Below are positions 15,680-21,560 of a stretch of DNA of 64,000 nucleotides, piece after piece (positions within the stretch are counted from its first letter, which is position 1; every line of letters begins with the position of its first letter). The DNA is from an uncultured Eubacteriales bacterium (lineage in GTDB: Bacteria > Bacillota > Clostridia > Oscillospirales > Oscillospiraceae). The position numbers and the translations under genes are program-made. The notes beneath the pieces are model-generated. The model worked only from the letters and a program-made list of their open reading frames with translations, was not told the origin of the DNA and did not search any database. The DNA is taken from positions 1 through 64,000 of the forward strand of contig URDG01000012.1 in assembly GCA_900546515.1 (NCBI GenBank), read 5' to 3'.

Positions 15680-15967
15680 ATGAGCAAGCCGCAATATAAA
15701 TGGTGGGGATATGCCCGCGCGATGATCCGGGCATATCCCGAACGCTGCAATGATAATGAGCGTGAAGCTGTTTACGAGGCATTGCAAAAGCTCGAAGATT
15801 ATCCAATGCCGGAGGTCAGACGGCAGCTTATAGCACAGTACTTTTCCTGTAAAAAGCCTATAAGTGTCGCTGCTGATGAGCTACACTTGCAGCGATCTGT
15901 TGCGGAGGCGTGGCTTTGCGACTTCATACATGACACATGGGATTGCTTTTTTGCGAAGATTTGCTGA
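15680..15967 (+). CDS. ArpU/RinA-like small phage regulator
   Basis: 95 aa. The N-terminus 'KPQYKWWGYARAMIRAYPE' and a C-terminal helix-turn-helix-like part ('PISVAADELHLQRSVAEAWL') resemble small phage late-gene regulators of the ArpU/RinA group of Firmicutes. The ATG at 15680 is preferred (GGAG nine bases upstream) over a TTG at 15665. In phages these proteins sit at the end of the early operon and switch on packaging or late genes; here no late genes follow, so it may act on the helper or on the element itself. Confidence 0.65.
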   Translation: MSKPQYKWWGYARAMIRAYPERCNDNEREAVYEALQKLEDYPMPEVRRQLIAQYFSCKKPISVAADELHLQRSVAEAWLCDFIHDTWDCFFAKIC

Positions 15968-16571
15968 TGCCGCATTTTCAACTAACTTCACCGAAAACGG
16001 GGGTATTATTAAAAATATACTCTGCTTCGAGCAGACGGAGAACAAGCAAGCACTGTTGAAACCAAGCGGCGAGAAAGCGGCGAGAATGCCCCTTTTCTGC
16101 CGTTCAAAAACGCTATCGAACAAAGGGCGAACAACGGTAAAACGTCGCTTTACTTCACCGCCCTTAAAGCCGCGACAAAGCCGCGAGTAAGTCATGTAAT
16201 AGCACGTTGAGCAAGGGCAACATTCCAAGCCCGTGAACCCCGAGCGAACCCCGAGAAATTGGCTGCTGAGTATGTACCATCAAAGCCGTGATAAAGCCGT
16301 GAAAAACAGCGCCGAAGCAAGAATGAAGCAAGAGAAAATAAACCTATAGAAATGCTATTTTTCCGACTGAAACCCGGGAAAATGATCGTGGCACACGAAG
16401 CAATAATATAGCGGCAGGGATGAGGGATGTTTATCTCACCTTTAAATTCCCACATATGCGGTTTCATCGACAGAAAGCGAAGATATAAACGCATCATCTA
16501 CGCTATAATGAGAGCGGGGCTAACTGTCCCGCCCTATTATCGTTATTCATCAAAGAAAAGAGGTATACCAT
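15968..16571. other. 0.6-kb non-coding region with repeat doublets
   Basis: No frame here has a ribosome site or recognisable product. It contains the six 11-bp doublets (16064-16335), a TATAAT at 16504-16509 with no good -35, and a GC-rich hairpin (GCGGGgctaactgtCCCGC near 16514) just before the next gene. Its size and repeat content in an otherwise compact element suggest a cis-acting site. Confidence 0.6.
16064..16335. repeat. Six tandem doublets of 11-bp direct repeats
   Basis: Each doublet is two 11-mers end to end: 16064/16075 (11 of 11 identical), 16117/16128 (9), 16166/16177 (10), 16235/16246 (10), 16282/16293 (10) and 16314/16325 (9). Doublets start 32-69 bp apart. Units differ between doublets but most fit n-R-A-R-S-n-n-n-G-A-n. 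A period of 11 bp is one helical turn and cannot be a codon repeat. Possible roles: a protein-binding array for replication, partition or packaging, or local slippage duplications. Confidence 0.8.
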
Positions 16572-16805
16572 ATGACACTTGAAGAAATTGAGGCGATGGA
16601 TCGTGGTTGCATTACTCCCGTTATCGCCGGTGCGTACTTAGGCATGACGCCTTACACAATTTCCCTTATGGCACGGGACTGCCCGGATAAGCTTCCGTTC
16701 CCGACGTTCCGTAGCGGCAACCGGACGAAGATTCCACGCCTGGCGTTCATTCGCTGGGCAAAGGGTGAAGCTCTAACCGAGACAGACAAGCAGGACTCTG
16801 AATGA
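16572..16805 (+). CDS. Second AlpA/excisionase-like helix-turn-helix protein
   Basis: 77 aa; 'CITPVIAGAYLGMTPYTISL' and 'FPTFRSGNRTKIPRLAFIRW' form a short DNA-binding helix-turn-helix plus wing as in AlpA/Xis proteins. Start supported by AAAGAGG ten bases upstream. It stands alone after the repeat region and converges with the leftward small-gene operon. With the 13551 gene it gives the element two Xis-like proteins; which one is the recombination directionality factor cannot be told. Confidence 0.8.
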   Translation: MTLEEIEAMDRGCITPVIAGAYLGMTPYTISLMARDCPDKLPFPTFRSGNRTKIPRLAFIRWAKGEALTETDKQDSE

Positions 16806-16808
16806 GTA

Positions 16809-17009
16809 TTATTCGCACACGGAAATACCATTTTCGTGATTCTTGCGCAGTTCCGGGATTTGCTCACAGGCCTGTTGAACAAACCATGCGAATTGCTCTT
16901 CGTTCATGGAGCATATCATGTCCACAAGCTGAACGCGCATCTTGCGGCTCTCCCGCGCTGCTGCCTCCCGGCGTTTTTTCTCTCTCAGTCTCTTGAGTAT
17001 TCCGATCAT
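16809..17009 (-). CDS. Unrecognised 66-aa basic helical protein
   Basis: 66 aa, very basic at the N-terminus ('LKRLREKKRREAAARESRK'), then 'MICSMNEEQFAWFVQQACEQ', a helical stretch. The ATG at 17009 has GGGAGG seven bases upstream; a TTG two codons earlier is less likely. Last gene of a leftward operon of small phage-type proteins (176 aa, 53 aa, 66 aa). Function unknown. Confidence 0.65.
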   Translation of the reverse strand: MIGILKRLREKKRREAAARESRKMRVQLVDMICSMNEEQFAWFVQQACEQIPELRKNHENGISVCE

Positions 17010-17040
17010 CTGCAATCCTCCCTCATGCCCTCAGAAATCC

Positions 17041-17202
17041 TTACACAAAGCGGAGTTCAGACGTGTCGGCGGTCTCTATAAGACGCGCTATCTCTGTTCT
17101 CAACACATCAGCTTCGGAAGATACCGGTTCCCGCTCGCACTCGCATTTCTCGTTGTGGTCGAGCGCTGCCCCGCACATTGGGTATGTCCTGTAATAGCTC
17201 AT
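17041..17202 (-). CDS. Small zinc-ribbon-like phage protein, 53 aa
   Basis: 53 aa. Supported by GGGAGG eight bases before the ATG and an ATGA overlap with the 176-aa gene. The N-terminus 'PMCGAALDHNEKCECE' looks like a small phage zinc ribbon of the CPxCGAxLDxxExCxC type, but the first expected Cys is a Tyr, so zinc binding may be partial. The C-terminal half is acidic and helical. Role unknown. Confidence 0.65.
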   Translation of the reverse strand: MSYYRTYPMCGAALDHNEKCECEREPVSSEADVLRTEIARLIETADTSELRFV

Positions 17203-17729
17203 GCGTTATCCCTCCCGTACAGATACGCCGTCAGCGCTTCGGCGCTGTCCTTTGTGATATGCTGAATGGCGCTAAACAACTCAATGTCTACGTCGAGGGA
17301 AAAACTATCGTCCTGCATCTTTGCCCTCAGATTCTCCACGCACTCAACGGCGGCAAGATGGTTTATGTAATCTTTGCGTTCCTGCCTCCAATCAAACCAG
17401 ATAGCACACAGCGCAGAGACAGCAGGACGCCCGGCCAGCTTTTCAACCTCGCTATATATCGCGTCTCCCTCTTCATCCTCCGACGCCAGCTCCATAAACC
17501 GCCCGGCCAGCTCTGCAAGACGTGCGGCGTAAGGGTGCGCCTTGTTGACGCACAATGTTTCCCGGTTCATTGTGACGAACACCCACGACGAAAGCGGCGT
17601 GTGATATATGCGCTCAATGTAAAGCTTTGCCGTCCAGCTGAGTGCGTCGGTGTCGGTCGGCTTGATTTCCATGTGTTCAGCGGTGCAATAACTACGGTTG
17701 CACACAAGCCCGGTTTCTTTGATTATCAT
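17199..17729 (-). CDS. Unrecognised 176-aa element protein
   Basis: 176 aa, soluble, mixed alpha/beta. Features are an N-terminal 'VCNRSYCTAEHMEI', a central acidic helix ('ELASEDEEGDAIYSEVEKLA') and a C-terminal helical part; no known motif. Preceded by AAAGGGAAAT and followed by the coupled 53-aa and 66-aa genes. First gene of this leftward small operon. Confidence 0.7.
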   Translation of the reverse strand: MIIKETGLVCNRSYCTAEHMEIKPTDTDALSWTAKLYIERIYHTPLSSWVFVTMNRETLCVNKAHPYAARLAELAGRFMELASEDEEGDAIYSEVEKLAGRPAVSALCAIWFDWRQERKDYINHLAAVECVENLRAKMQDDSFSLDVDIELFSAIQHITKDSAEALTAYLYGRDNA

Positions 17730-17875
17730 TGTTATTTCCCTTTCTTTGCTGCTGCCCTGTCGGGCAGGGGTTGATTTGAGAGAGCGGGCGCGGTATAATC
17801 TATTTGCACCCGCTCCGGGTGTCCTTTAAGCTCTTTGCCTGTGGCTTTGGTCGGCATTCAGGCAAGGGGCTTTTC

Positions 17876-18145
17876 TCATGCAATGCAGAAGCGGCGCGTG
17901 GTTGTGGTCTTGGTGAATGCTTCGGCAATCTGAGGCATTGCCTTTTTCAAAGCCGCTGTATCGATTCTGGAGCTTTCTACGGGCTTCCATGTGATTTTGT
18001 ATTCGCCCGCTCTCAGTTCCTCACAGTCGCCCATCTGCGCCTTGATGGTGTCCTTTATGGTCTCTGCCTCCGCCTGTGCCTCTTCAATAAGGGCTTGAAG
18101 CTCTCGAAGCTCCTTGATTTTGCTGGTGATCTCTGTCGTGTTCAT
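17876..18145 (-). CDS. Small phage protein resembling the C-terminal domain of YqaJ-type proteins
   Basis: 89 aa. An N-terminal coiled coil (about 3-35, 'TSKIKELRELQALIEEAQAE') is followed by 'GEYKITWKPVESSRIDTAAL' and a terminal 'TKTTTTRRFCIA'. The second half matches the pattern at the end of phage YqaJ-like recombination proteins; here it stands alone without the nuclease domain, which is absent from the element. The ATG has AAAGGAATT upstream. A 17-codon frame overlaps its stop (ATGA at 17879) but is not called. Transcribed leftward from the region with the RHH operators. Confidence 0.65.
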   Translation of the reverse strand: MNTTEITSKIKELRELQALIEEAQAEAETIKDTIKAQMGDCEELRAGEYKITWKPVESSRIDTAALKKAMPQIAEAFTKTTTTRRFCIA

Positions 18146-18324
18146 GATATAATTCCTTTCCGCTATAACAGGGGCGTGAGTTCCTTTCGTGACCCGCCTA
18201 CTTGGAGAATGCGTTTCCCCTTATAGCTTTAATTTCTTTGGGAGATACCGGCGTAAGTCCTGTTCGCGTCCTGCCTACTGAGGGAATGCGTTTCGTTCTC
18301 TCCCTTAACTGTCTATATAATACC
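18146..18324 (-). other. Leader with two copies of a ~52-nt motif
   Basis: Between the RHH operators and the 89-aa gene, two imperfect direct copies (18172-18223 and 18249-18300, about 70% alike, period 77 bp) share GCCTACT and GAATGCGTTTC blocks. No reading frame uses them. They would lie in the 5' leader of the leftward transcript. No known riboswitch is recognised. Confidence 0.5.
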
Positions 18325-18407
18325 ACTATTTACCCCAATAGTCTATTGGCAGAATAAATATATTTGCACCAATATATTTGTGCTAAATCACTATTTACAT
18401 CAATAGA
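18325..18407. promoter_or_regulatory. Three operator-like dyads upstream of the RHH gene
   Basis: Three sites with 6-bp arms and 6-bp centres: ACTATT-tacccc-AATAGT (18325-18342), TATATT-tgcacc-AATATA (18359-18376) and ACTATT-tacatc-AATAGA (18390-18407), starting 34 and 31 bp apart. The third overlaps the -35 of the rightward promoter and the first covers a possible leftward promoter. Short paired dyads beside an RHH gene suggest autoregulation and control of the leftward operon. Confidence 0.65.
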
Positions 18408-18422
18408 TTTCTGCACTATAAT
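18394..18422 (+). promoter_or_regulatory. Promoter of the RHH-type gene
   Basis: -35 TTTACA (18394-18399), 17-bp spacer, -10 TATAAT (18417-18422), with the third dyad lying on the -35. Confidence 0.75.
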
Positions 18423-18450
18423 ATAAGTACAATGGGAGGAGGATAGCATA

Positions 18451-18825
18451 ATGACAGAAGAGAAAAAAACTGTATCAAAGGCGCAGCAGCGATCCGTAAA
18501 CAAGTACGTCAAGGAAAACTACGACCGCATAAACGTTACTTTCTCCAAAGGCCGCAAAGACGTTATAAAGGCGTTTGCCGATGCGCATGGGGAAAGTGTC
18601 AACGGCTTCATAAACCGCGCTGTAAGCGCCGCTATGAGCGGGGAACAGGCGGCAGGGGATTATGCTCCCGCTCCATTCGTAACGCCGGAGCGGTTTGTAA
18701 AGATTAGCGAGCATATAAAACGCACCGGCGAGACGCCAGAGGAATTTGTAGGTCGCGCCATAGAGGATACCATAGCACGTGACGCGGTATCTCTTAGCAT
18801 GGGTATCAATCCTGCAGGAAAATAA
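18451..18825 (+). CDS. Probable ribbon-helix-helix DNA-binding regulator
   Basis: 124 aa. A basic N-terminus precedes 'YDRINVTFSKGRKDVIKAFA', a beta-strand then helix, and 'GESVNGFINRAVSAAM', together the strand-helix-helix of the Arc/MetJ group. Residues 80-115 hold a second similar segment ('RFVKISEHIKRTGETPEEFV'). A strong GGGAGGAGG site precedes it. Likely binds the three dyads at its own promoter. Alternatives are a partition or plasmid-copy-control protein, since RHH proteins serve these roles too. Confidence 0.75.
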   Translation: MTEEKKTVSKAQQRSVNKYVKENYDRINVTFSKGRKDVIKAFADAHGESVNGFINRAVSAAMSGEQAAGDYAPAPFVTPERFVKISEHIKRTGETPEEFVGRAIEDTIARDAVSLSMGINPAGK

Positions 18826-18842
18826 AAATACCCGCTCAGCGC

Positions 18843-18872
18843 TTGACAAAAGCACCGGGCGGGCGATATAAT
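18843..18872 (+). promoter_or_regulatory. Promoter of the candidate antisense RNA
   Basis: Consensus -35 TTGACA (18843-18848), 18-bp spacer, consensus -10 TATAAT (18867-18872), the strongest promoter in the element, with no protein gene downstream on this strand. Confidence 0.8.
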
Positions 18873-18878
18873 AAGCAT

Positions 18879-18981
18879 GAAAAGAGCGCTGCGACAAGCG
18901 GTTAGCTCGGGTCAAATGTACAAATAGCTATGCAAAAGCATAAACCGTCGTCACTTGCCGGAGTGTCGGCGGTTTTGCTTT
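18879..18981 (+). ncRNA. Candidate ~100-nt small RNA, antisense to the 27-aa peptide gene
   Basis: Starts at the strong promoter and ends at a hairpin (AACCGTCG ... CGGCGGTT, 18943-18974) with a T-rich tail. The last 30 nt are antisense to the final ten codons of the 27-aa peptide frame. Its 5' part shares the boxes GAGCGCTGC and GCGGTTAGCT with the leader of the opposing transcript. A 16-codon frame from 18877 has no ribosome site. The RNA is inferred from promoter plus terminator only. Confidence 0.6.
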
Positions 18982-19034
18982 ACGGTTATCGTGATCGTGT
19001 ATGTAAATACATGAAACGTAAACGTAATAGGCAT
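18951..19034 (-). CDS. 27-aa cationic peptide, candidate type I toxin-like gene
   Basis: 27 aa. Residues 3-18 alternate Thr or His with hydrophobic residues (ITFTFHVFTYTITITV), favouring an amphipathic beta strand over a membrane helix, and the tail KQNRRHSGK is strongly basic. The ribosome site GGGGGTG, seven bases before the ATG, lies in the 3' arm of a hairpin (19042-19060) with a GAAA tetraloop, so translation should be restrained. It has its own promoter upstream, and a convergent small RNA overlaps its 3' end. Together these suggest a type I toxin-antitoxin or other RNA-controlled peptide. No family is recognised. Confidence 0.6.
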   Translation of the reverse strand: MPITFTFHVFTYTITITVKQNRRHSGK

Positions 19035-19041
19035 TTTGCTT

Positions 19042-19060
19042 CACCCCCTTTCGGGTGGTG
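19042..19060 (-). promoter_or_regulatory. Hairpin sequestering the peptide ribosome site
   Basis: On the minus strand CACC-A-CCC, loop GAAA, GGGGGTG: seven pairs with one bulged A and a stable GNRA loop. The 3' arm is the Shine-Dalgarno sequence of the 27-aa frame. Confidence 0.65.
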
Positions 19061-19112
19061 TAGCTAACCGCCTGCCGTTGTGCAGCGCTCCCGGTGCATA
19101 AGCACCAATGAC

Positions 19113-19141
19113 AAGATAACATAGCGCGTCGAAAAGTGCAA
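19113..19141 (-). promoter_or_regulatory. Promoter of the 27-aa peptide gene
   Basis: Minus-strand -35 TTGCAC (19136-19141), 17-bp spacer, -10 TATCTT (19113-19118). Gives a leader of about 70 nt with two hairpins (GGTGC-ttat-GCACC and the ribosome-site hairpin). Confidence 0.6.
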
Positions 19142-19155
19142 GAATCAAACAAAAA

Positions 19156-19201
19156 TTTTCCCTTATTTTTTCCCTTTAGAGAATTTACGGCGCTTTATAG
19201 C
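19156..19201. repeat. Right-end integrase arm-site candidate
   Basis: TTTTCCCTT boxes at 19156 and 19168, 12 bp apart, matching the left-end block (11652-11697) in sequence, spacing and orientation, about 80 bp inside the right core. Confidence 0.5.
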
Positions 19202-19282
19202 AATTTACACCCAAGCCCGAAAAGTACTGAAAATCAGTAGATTTCGTACATAGGTTTACTGCAATTTACGCATATCCGAGTA

Positions 19283-19330
19283 TTCAAATCCCTCCTTCTG
19301 CGCCAAAAGTAAAGCACTGAGAAAGTTTTT
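19283..19330. repeat. attR: right 48-bp attachment repeat
   Basis: Identical to 11518-11565 and carries the last bases of a tRNA-Ser gene plus the start of its terminator, without the rest of the tRNA. Marks the right boundary of the element. Confidence 0.93.
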
Positions 19331-19345
19331 CTCAGTGCTTTTTTT
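19309..19345 (+). terminator. Original tRNA-Ser terminator displaced to the right end
   Basis: AAAGCACTGAGAAA / TTTCTCAGTGCTTT stem with T-run. It pairs perfectly, whereas the left copy has one G-T wobble, suggesting this is the native terminator. Confidence 0.8.
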
Positions 19346-19370
19346 GTCATTGCCAACAAGAACACGCACT

Positions 19371-19394
19371 CGGTTTTGACGGGCAGAAAACGCC
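19371..19394. repeat. Dispersed intergenic repeat, copy A
   Basis: CGGTTTTGACGGGCAGAAAA followed by CGCC, matching 29143-29167 with a one-base indel; weaker similarity continues about 25 bp downstream. Confidence 0.6.
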
Positions 19395-19455
19395 AAAACA
19401 GCTTCAAAGCCCATGCCTGCATAGAGAGTGCGCCGCAGGGAGGGAAAATTCTCTA

Positions 19456-19483
19456 TTGATATTCTCAAAAATAAGAATATAAT
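19456..19483 (+). promoter_or_regulatory. Promoter and probable autoregulatory site of the ArsR-type gene
   Basis: -35 TTGATA (19456-19461), 16-bp spacer, -10 TATAAT (19478-19483). ATTCTC boxes at 19448 and 19461 and the inverse GAGAAT at 19491 flank it, a likely operator for the regulator encoded next. Confidence 0.65.
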
Positions 19484-19519
19484 AACATAAGAGAATAATT
19501 CAAGGAGTGATTATATAGG

Positions 19520-20029
19520 ATGGAGATAGCTGAGATCGTGATGAATCCGGTCCGGCAGAGGATATTTCAATATCTTCTTGTCCACGAGACCGGCACGGTA
19601 AAGGATATTCGCAAAGCGCTGACGGATATTCCGAGCGCGAGCCTGTACCGTCATATGAAAATTCTTACAGATAATGCTGTTCTCACAGTCGTCGGTGAAA
19701 ACCGGATACGCGGGACGGTAGAGAGCATCTATCAGCTGAACAAAAGCGCCTTGGAGATCAACGATGCGGACGGCGCCGGCGTGCAGATGGCGCTGCTCAG
19801 CATTTGTGCGTCATTTGCAAAATATTTTGCCGGCGGCCATGCGAACCCGCGTAAGGATATGCTGATGCTGACCACATGTACGCTGAAGCTGACGGATGAA
19901 GATTTTATGAGTTTTCTCTCCGAGATCAACCGGCTCGCATTGAAGTACATGGACATTGAGGTGCGCAAAGACAGCAAAACAAGGCAGATCACGCTTATAT
20001 CTGCCCCGGCCGGCGGGCAGGTGACCTGA
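19520..20029 (+). CDS. ArsR-family winged-helix transcriptional regulator
   Basis: 169 aa. The winged helix (about 5-75) shows 'MNPVRQRIFQYLLVHETGTV' and 'IPSASLYRHMKILTDNAVL'; the C-terminal half is a longer helical domain as in regulators paired with membrane transporters or proteases. A CAAGGAGTG site precedes it. The gene right after it, one base apart, is a broken CPBP protease, so its target partner may be lost. The upstream ATTCTC/GAGAAT boxes suggest self-control. Confidence 0.88.
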   Translation: MEIAEIVMNPVRQRIFQYLLVHETGTVKDIRKALTDIPSASLYRHMKILTDNAVLTVVGENRIRGTVESIYQLNKSALEINDADGAGVQMALLSICASFAKYFAGGHANPRKDMLMLTTCTLKLTDEDFMSFLSEINRLALKYMDIEVRKDSKTRQITLISAPAGGQVT

Positions 20030-20921
20030 ATGAAGAAAAATGCAGGCACGCTGACTGAATATCTGCTGTGGTCTTTCGGGGCAGCATGGATATTGCAGAT
20101 CATTGCCGGACTTTTTCCGTCAGGGGAACAGGACCGCATATTCTGCGCTTTTGTCGCTGGCCATGTTTACGCCGCTGCTCGCCGCAGCGGTCACGCGGCC
20201 CGGCCTGCGGCAGCTGGGCTGGAAGCCGTGTATTAAGAAGAACATCGGCTAGTTCCTGAGCGCGTGGTTCCTCCCCGCCGTTATGGGTACGATAGGCGCT
20301 GCGCTATATTTTCTGATCGCACCGGACGCATGGGATCTGTCCTTCGCCTATGTCCGCGCTTCGCTGGGAGCAGAGGGCATCCAGCAGCTTGAGAGCAGCG
20401 GGCTGTCTCTGAAAATGTATGCAGTGATAAGCATCGTCTCGGCGGTGGCCTATGCGCCTTTTATCAACATGCTTCTCGCTGTAGGCGAGGAAGCCGGTTG
20501 GCGCGGGACGATGTATCCCATGCTGAAAGAACGTCTGGGCATGACAAAAGGGCGGATCGTTGGCGGCGTCATCTGGGGCATCTGGCACTGGCCGATTATG
20601 CTTCTGGCAGGCTATGAATACGGCACGGCCTATTGGGGCGCGCCGGTAACAGGGCCGCTGCTCTTCTGCGTTATCACGACCGCCATGGGCATCCTCTTTG
20701 ATCTTTCCTATGAAAAAACCGGATGCGTCTGGGTGCCCGCGCTGTGTCACGGCGCGATCAATGCCTTTGCAGGTGTCCCGGTATTTTTTCTGGCTCCCGC
20801 CTATGCGGACAGACTGCTTCTGGGGCCTCTGATGGTTGGCCTTATCGGGGGCTTGCCGCTCATTGCCGCGGCCGCCGCTGTCTGCATATCTGCCGGCAGG
20901 GAGCGGGCTGCGGAAAAATAG
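20030..20921 (+). pseudogene. CPBP-family intramembrane protease, broken by a frameshift and a stop codon
   Basis: The reading frame starts at 20030 (MKKNAGTLTEYLLWSFGAAW), shifts by one base in a T-run at 20149-20152, continues as 'LAMFTPLLAAAVTRPGL', meets an in-frame TAG at 20250-20252, then runs open to 20921. The downstream part keeps the family motif 'EEAGWRG' and 'GIWHWPIMLLAG', the Glu and His centres of CAAX-protease-like membrane enzymes, and about five membrane segments. Two independent lesions make a sequencing error unlikely. The stretch from 20283 might still be made as a short protein but lacks an N-terminal helix. Confidence 0.88.
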
Positions 20922-21031
20922 CCGAAACCCGGCAAATGCCGTCCACGGAGTTTCAGGCCACGACACCGATCGTAAACTCCACGGCAGGCGCGTAAAACCG
21001 AATACCGAATACGAATTCAAGCCGGACGCTT

Positions 21032-21080
21032 AGACGCAGAGCTGGATCTGATATGAGATCAGAGCCGCTCTGCGTCTTTT
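21032..21080 (+). terminator. Terminator after the CPBP pseudogene
   Basis: AGACGCAGAG ... CTCTGCGTCT with a T-run. Confidence 0.8.
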
Positions 21081-21148
21081 CATGCCGCGTCATTCTGGCA
21101 TATGCATATTGCATATATCATATTTAATGTAATAAAAGGAGAATAAAA

Positions 21149-21319
21149 ATGAACAAAACAGCGTTTACATTGTTGATCACAGCGGGCATACTGATGCTTC
21201 TGGCAGGCGGCATTTTTGCCTTCATCAAATTGTGGCTCTATGCGGCAATGCTGGGTGCCGGGGCTCTGTGCTGTCTGGCTGCGGCAATAAATTTCAAAAA
21301 CCGCAGCAGGGATGAGTAA
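21149..21319 (+). CDS. Small two-helix membrane protein, 56 aa
   Basis: 56 aa with two hydrophobic segments, about 4-25 ('AFTLLITAGILMLLAGGIFA') and 28-46, and a short basic tail. AAAAGGAG lies eight bases before the ATG. First of a run of small genes ending in decayed frames. No family recognised. Confidence 0.65.
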   Translation: MNKTAFTLLITAGILMLLAGGIFAFIKLWLYAAMLGAGALCCLAAAINFKNRSRDE

Positions 21320-21341
21320 AAACCGGTATACGGAGGACAGT

Positions 21342-21560
21342 ATGAGCAAATATGAGATCCTTTGGAAGTACATACGCGATCAAGGCAGCCCGACGCTCAC
21401 GCTGACCTTTGACGAGGTCAGAAACATCGCAGGCTCGCCGCTCGACCATTCGTTTCTGAAATACAAAAAAGAGCTGTCCGAATACGGTTTCGAGGTCAGT
21501 AAAATCTCGATGAAAGCGCAGACGGTGCTCTTTGTGAAGAAGGAGTCCAAATGCATCTGA
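21342..21560 (+). CDS. Conserved-looking small hypothetical protein, 72 aa
   Basis: 72 aa, starts MSKYEILWKYIRDQGSPTLT, with 'FDEVRNIAGSPLDHSFLKYK' and 'AQTVLFVKKE'; a compact helix-rich domain without a known catalytic motif. The ATG at 21342 has CGGAGG upstream and is preferred to an ATG ten codons earlier that lies before the ribosome site. Overlaps the next gene by ten bases. Function unknown. Confidence 0.7.
   Translation: MSKYEILWKYIRDQGSPTLTLTFDEVRNIAGSPLDHSFLKYKKELSEYGFEVSKISMKAQTVLFVKKESKCI

Larger units (their letters stand above)
18852..19097. repeat. Nested inverted repeats framing the peptide/small-RNA cassette
   Basis: Three matched pairs in nested order: GCACCGGG 18852-18859 with 19090-19097, GAGCGCTGC 18884-18892 with 19082-19090, GCGGTTAGCT 18898-18907 with 19062-19071. 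Because the two promoters converge, both transcripts carry the same boxes near their 5' ends. Confidence 0.8.
11518..19330. mobile_element. Integrated 7.8-kb satellite-like element in tRNA-Ser(GCU)
   Basis: Bounded by 48-bp perfect repeats, with integrase at the left end, a divergent repressor/operon switch, AlpA/Xis-like proteins, a replication initiator overlapping a DnaC-like loader, an ArpU-like regulator, small phage-type proteins and a probable RHH regulator. No portal, terminase, capsid, tail, lysis, relaxase or type IV secretion gene is present. The layout (int and repressor leftward, xis and replication genes rightward) matches phage-inducible chromosomal islands of Gram-positive bacteria; a small replicating ICE derivative or prophage remnant is less likely. 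Every protein gene in it appears intact. Confidence 0.88.

Noticed and set aside
15864..16497. Frames across the repeat doublets (15864-16190 plus, 16192-16497 minus)
   Set aside because: No ribosome sites, no recognisable product, and an 11-bp repeat unit is not a codon multiple, so the repeats are unlikely to be coding.
17828..17879. 17-codon frame overlapping the stop of the 89-aa gene (ATGA), minus strand
   Set aside because: Coupled start is attractive, but the product is too short to judge and no conserved motif is visible.
18877..18927. 16-codon frame at the start of the candidate small RNA
   Set aside because: The ATG would lie at or before the predicted transcript start and has no ribosome site.
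11518..19330. Complete prophage or conjugative element
   Set aside because: No terminase, portal, capsid, tail, lysis, relaxase or coupling gene in 7.8 kb, and both att repeats are present, so nothing is missing from the ends.
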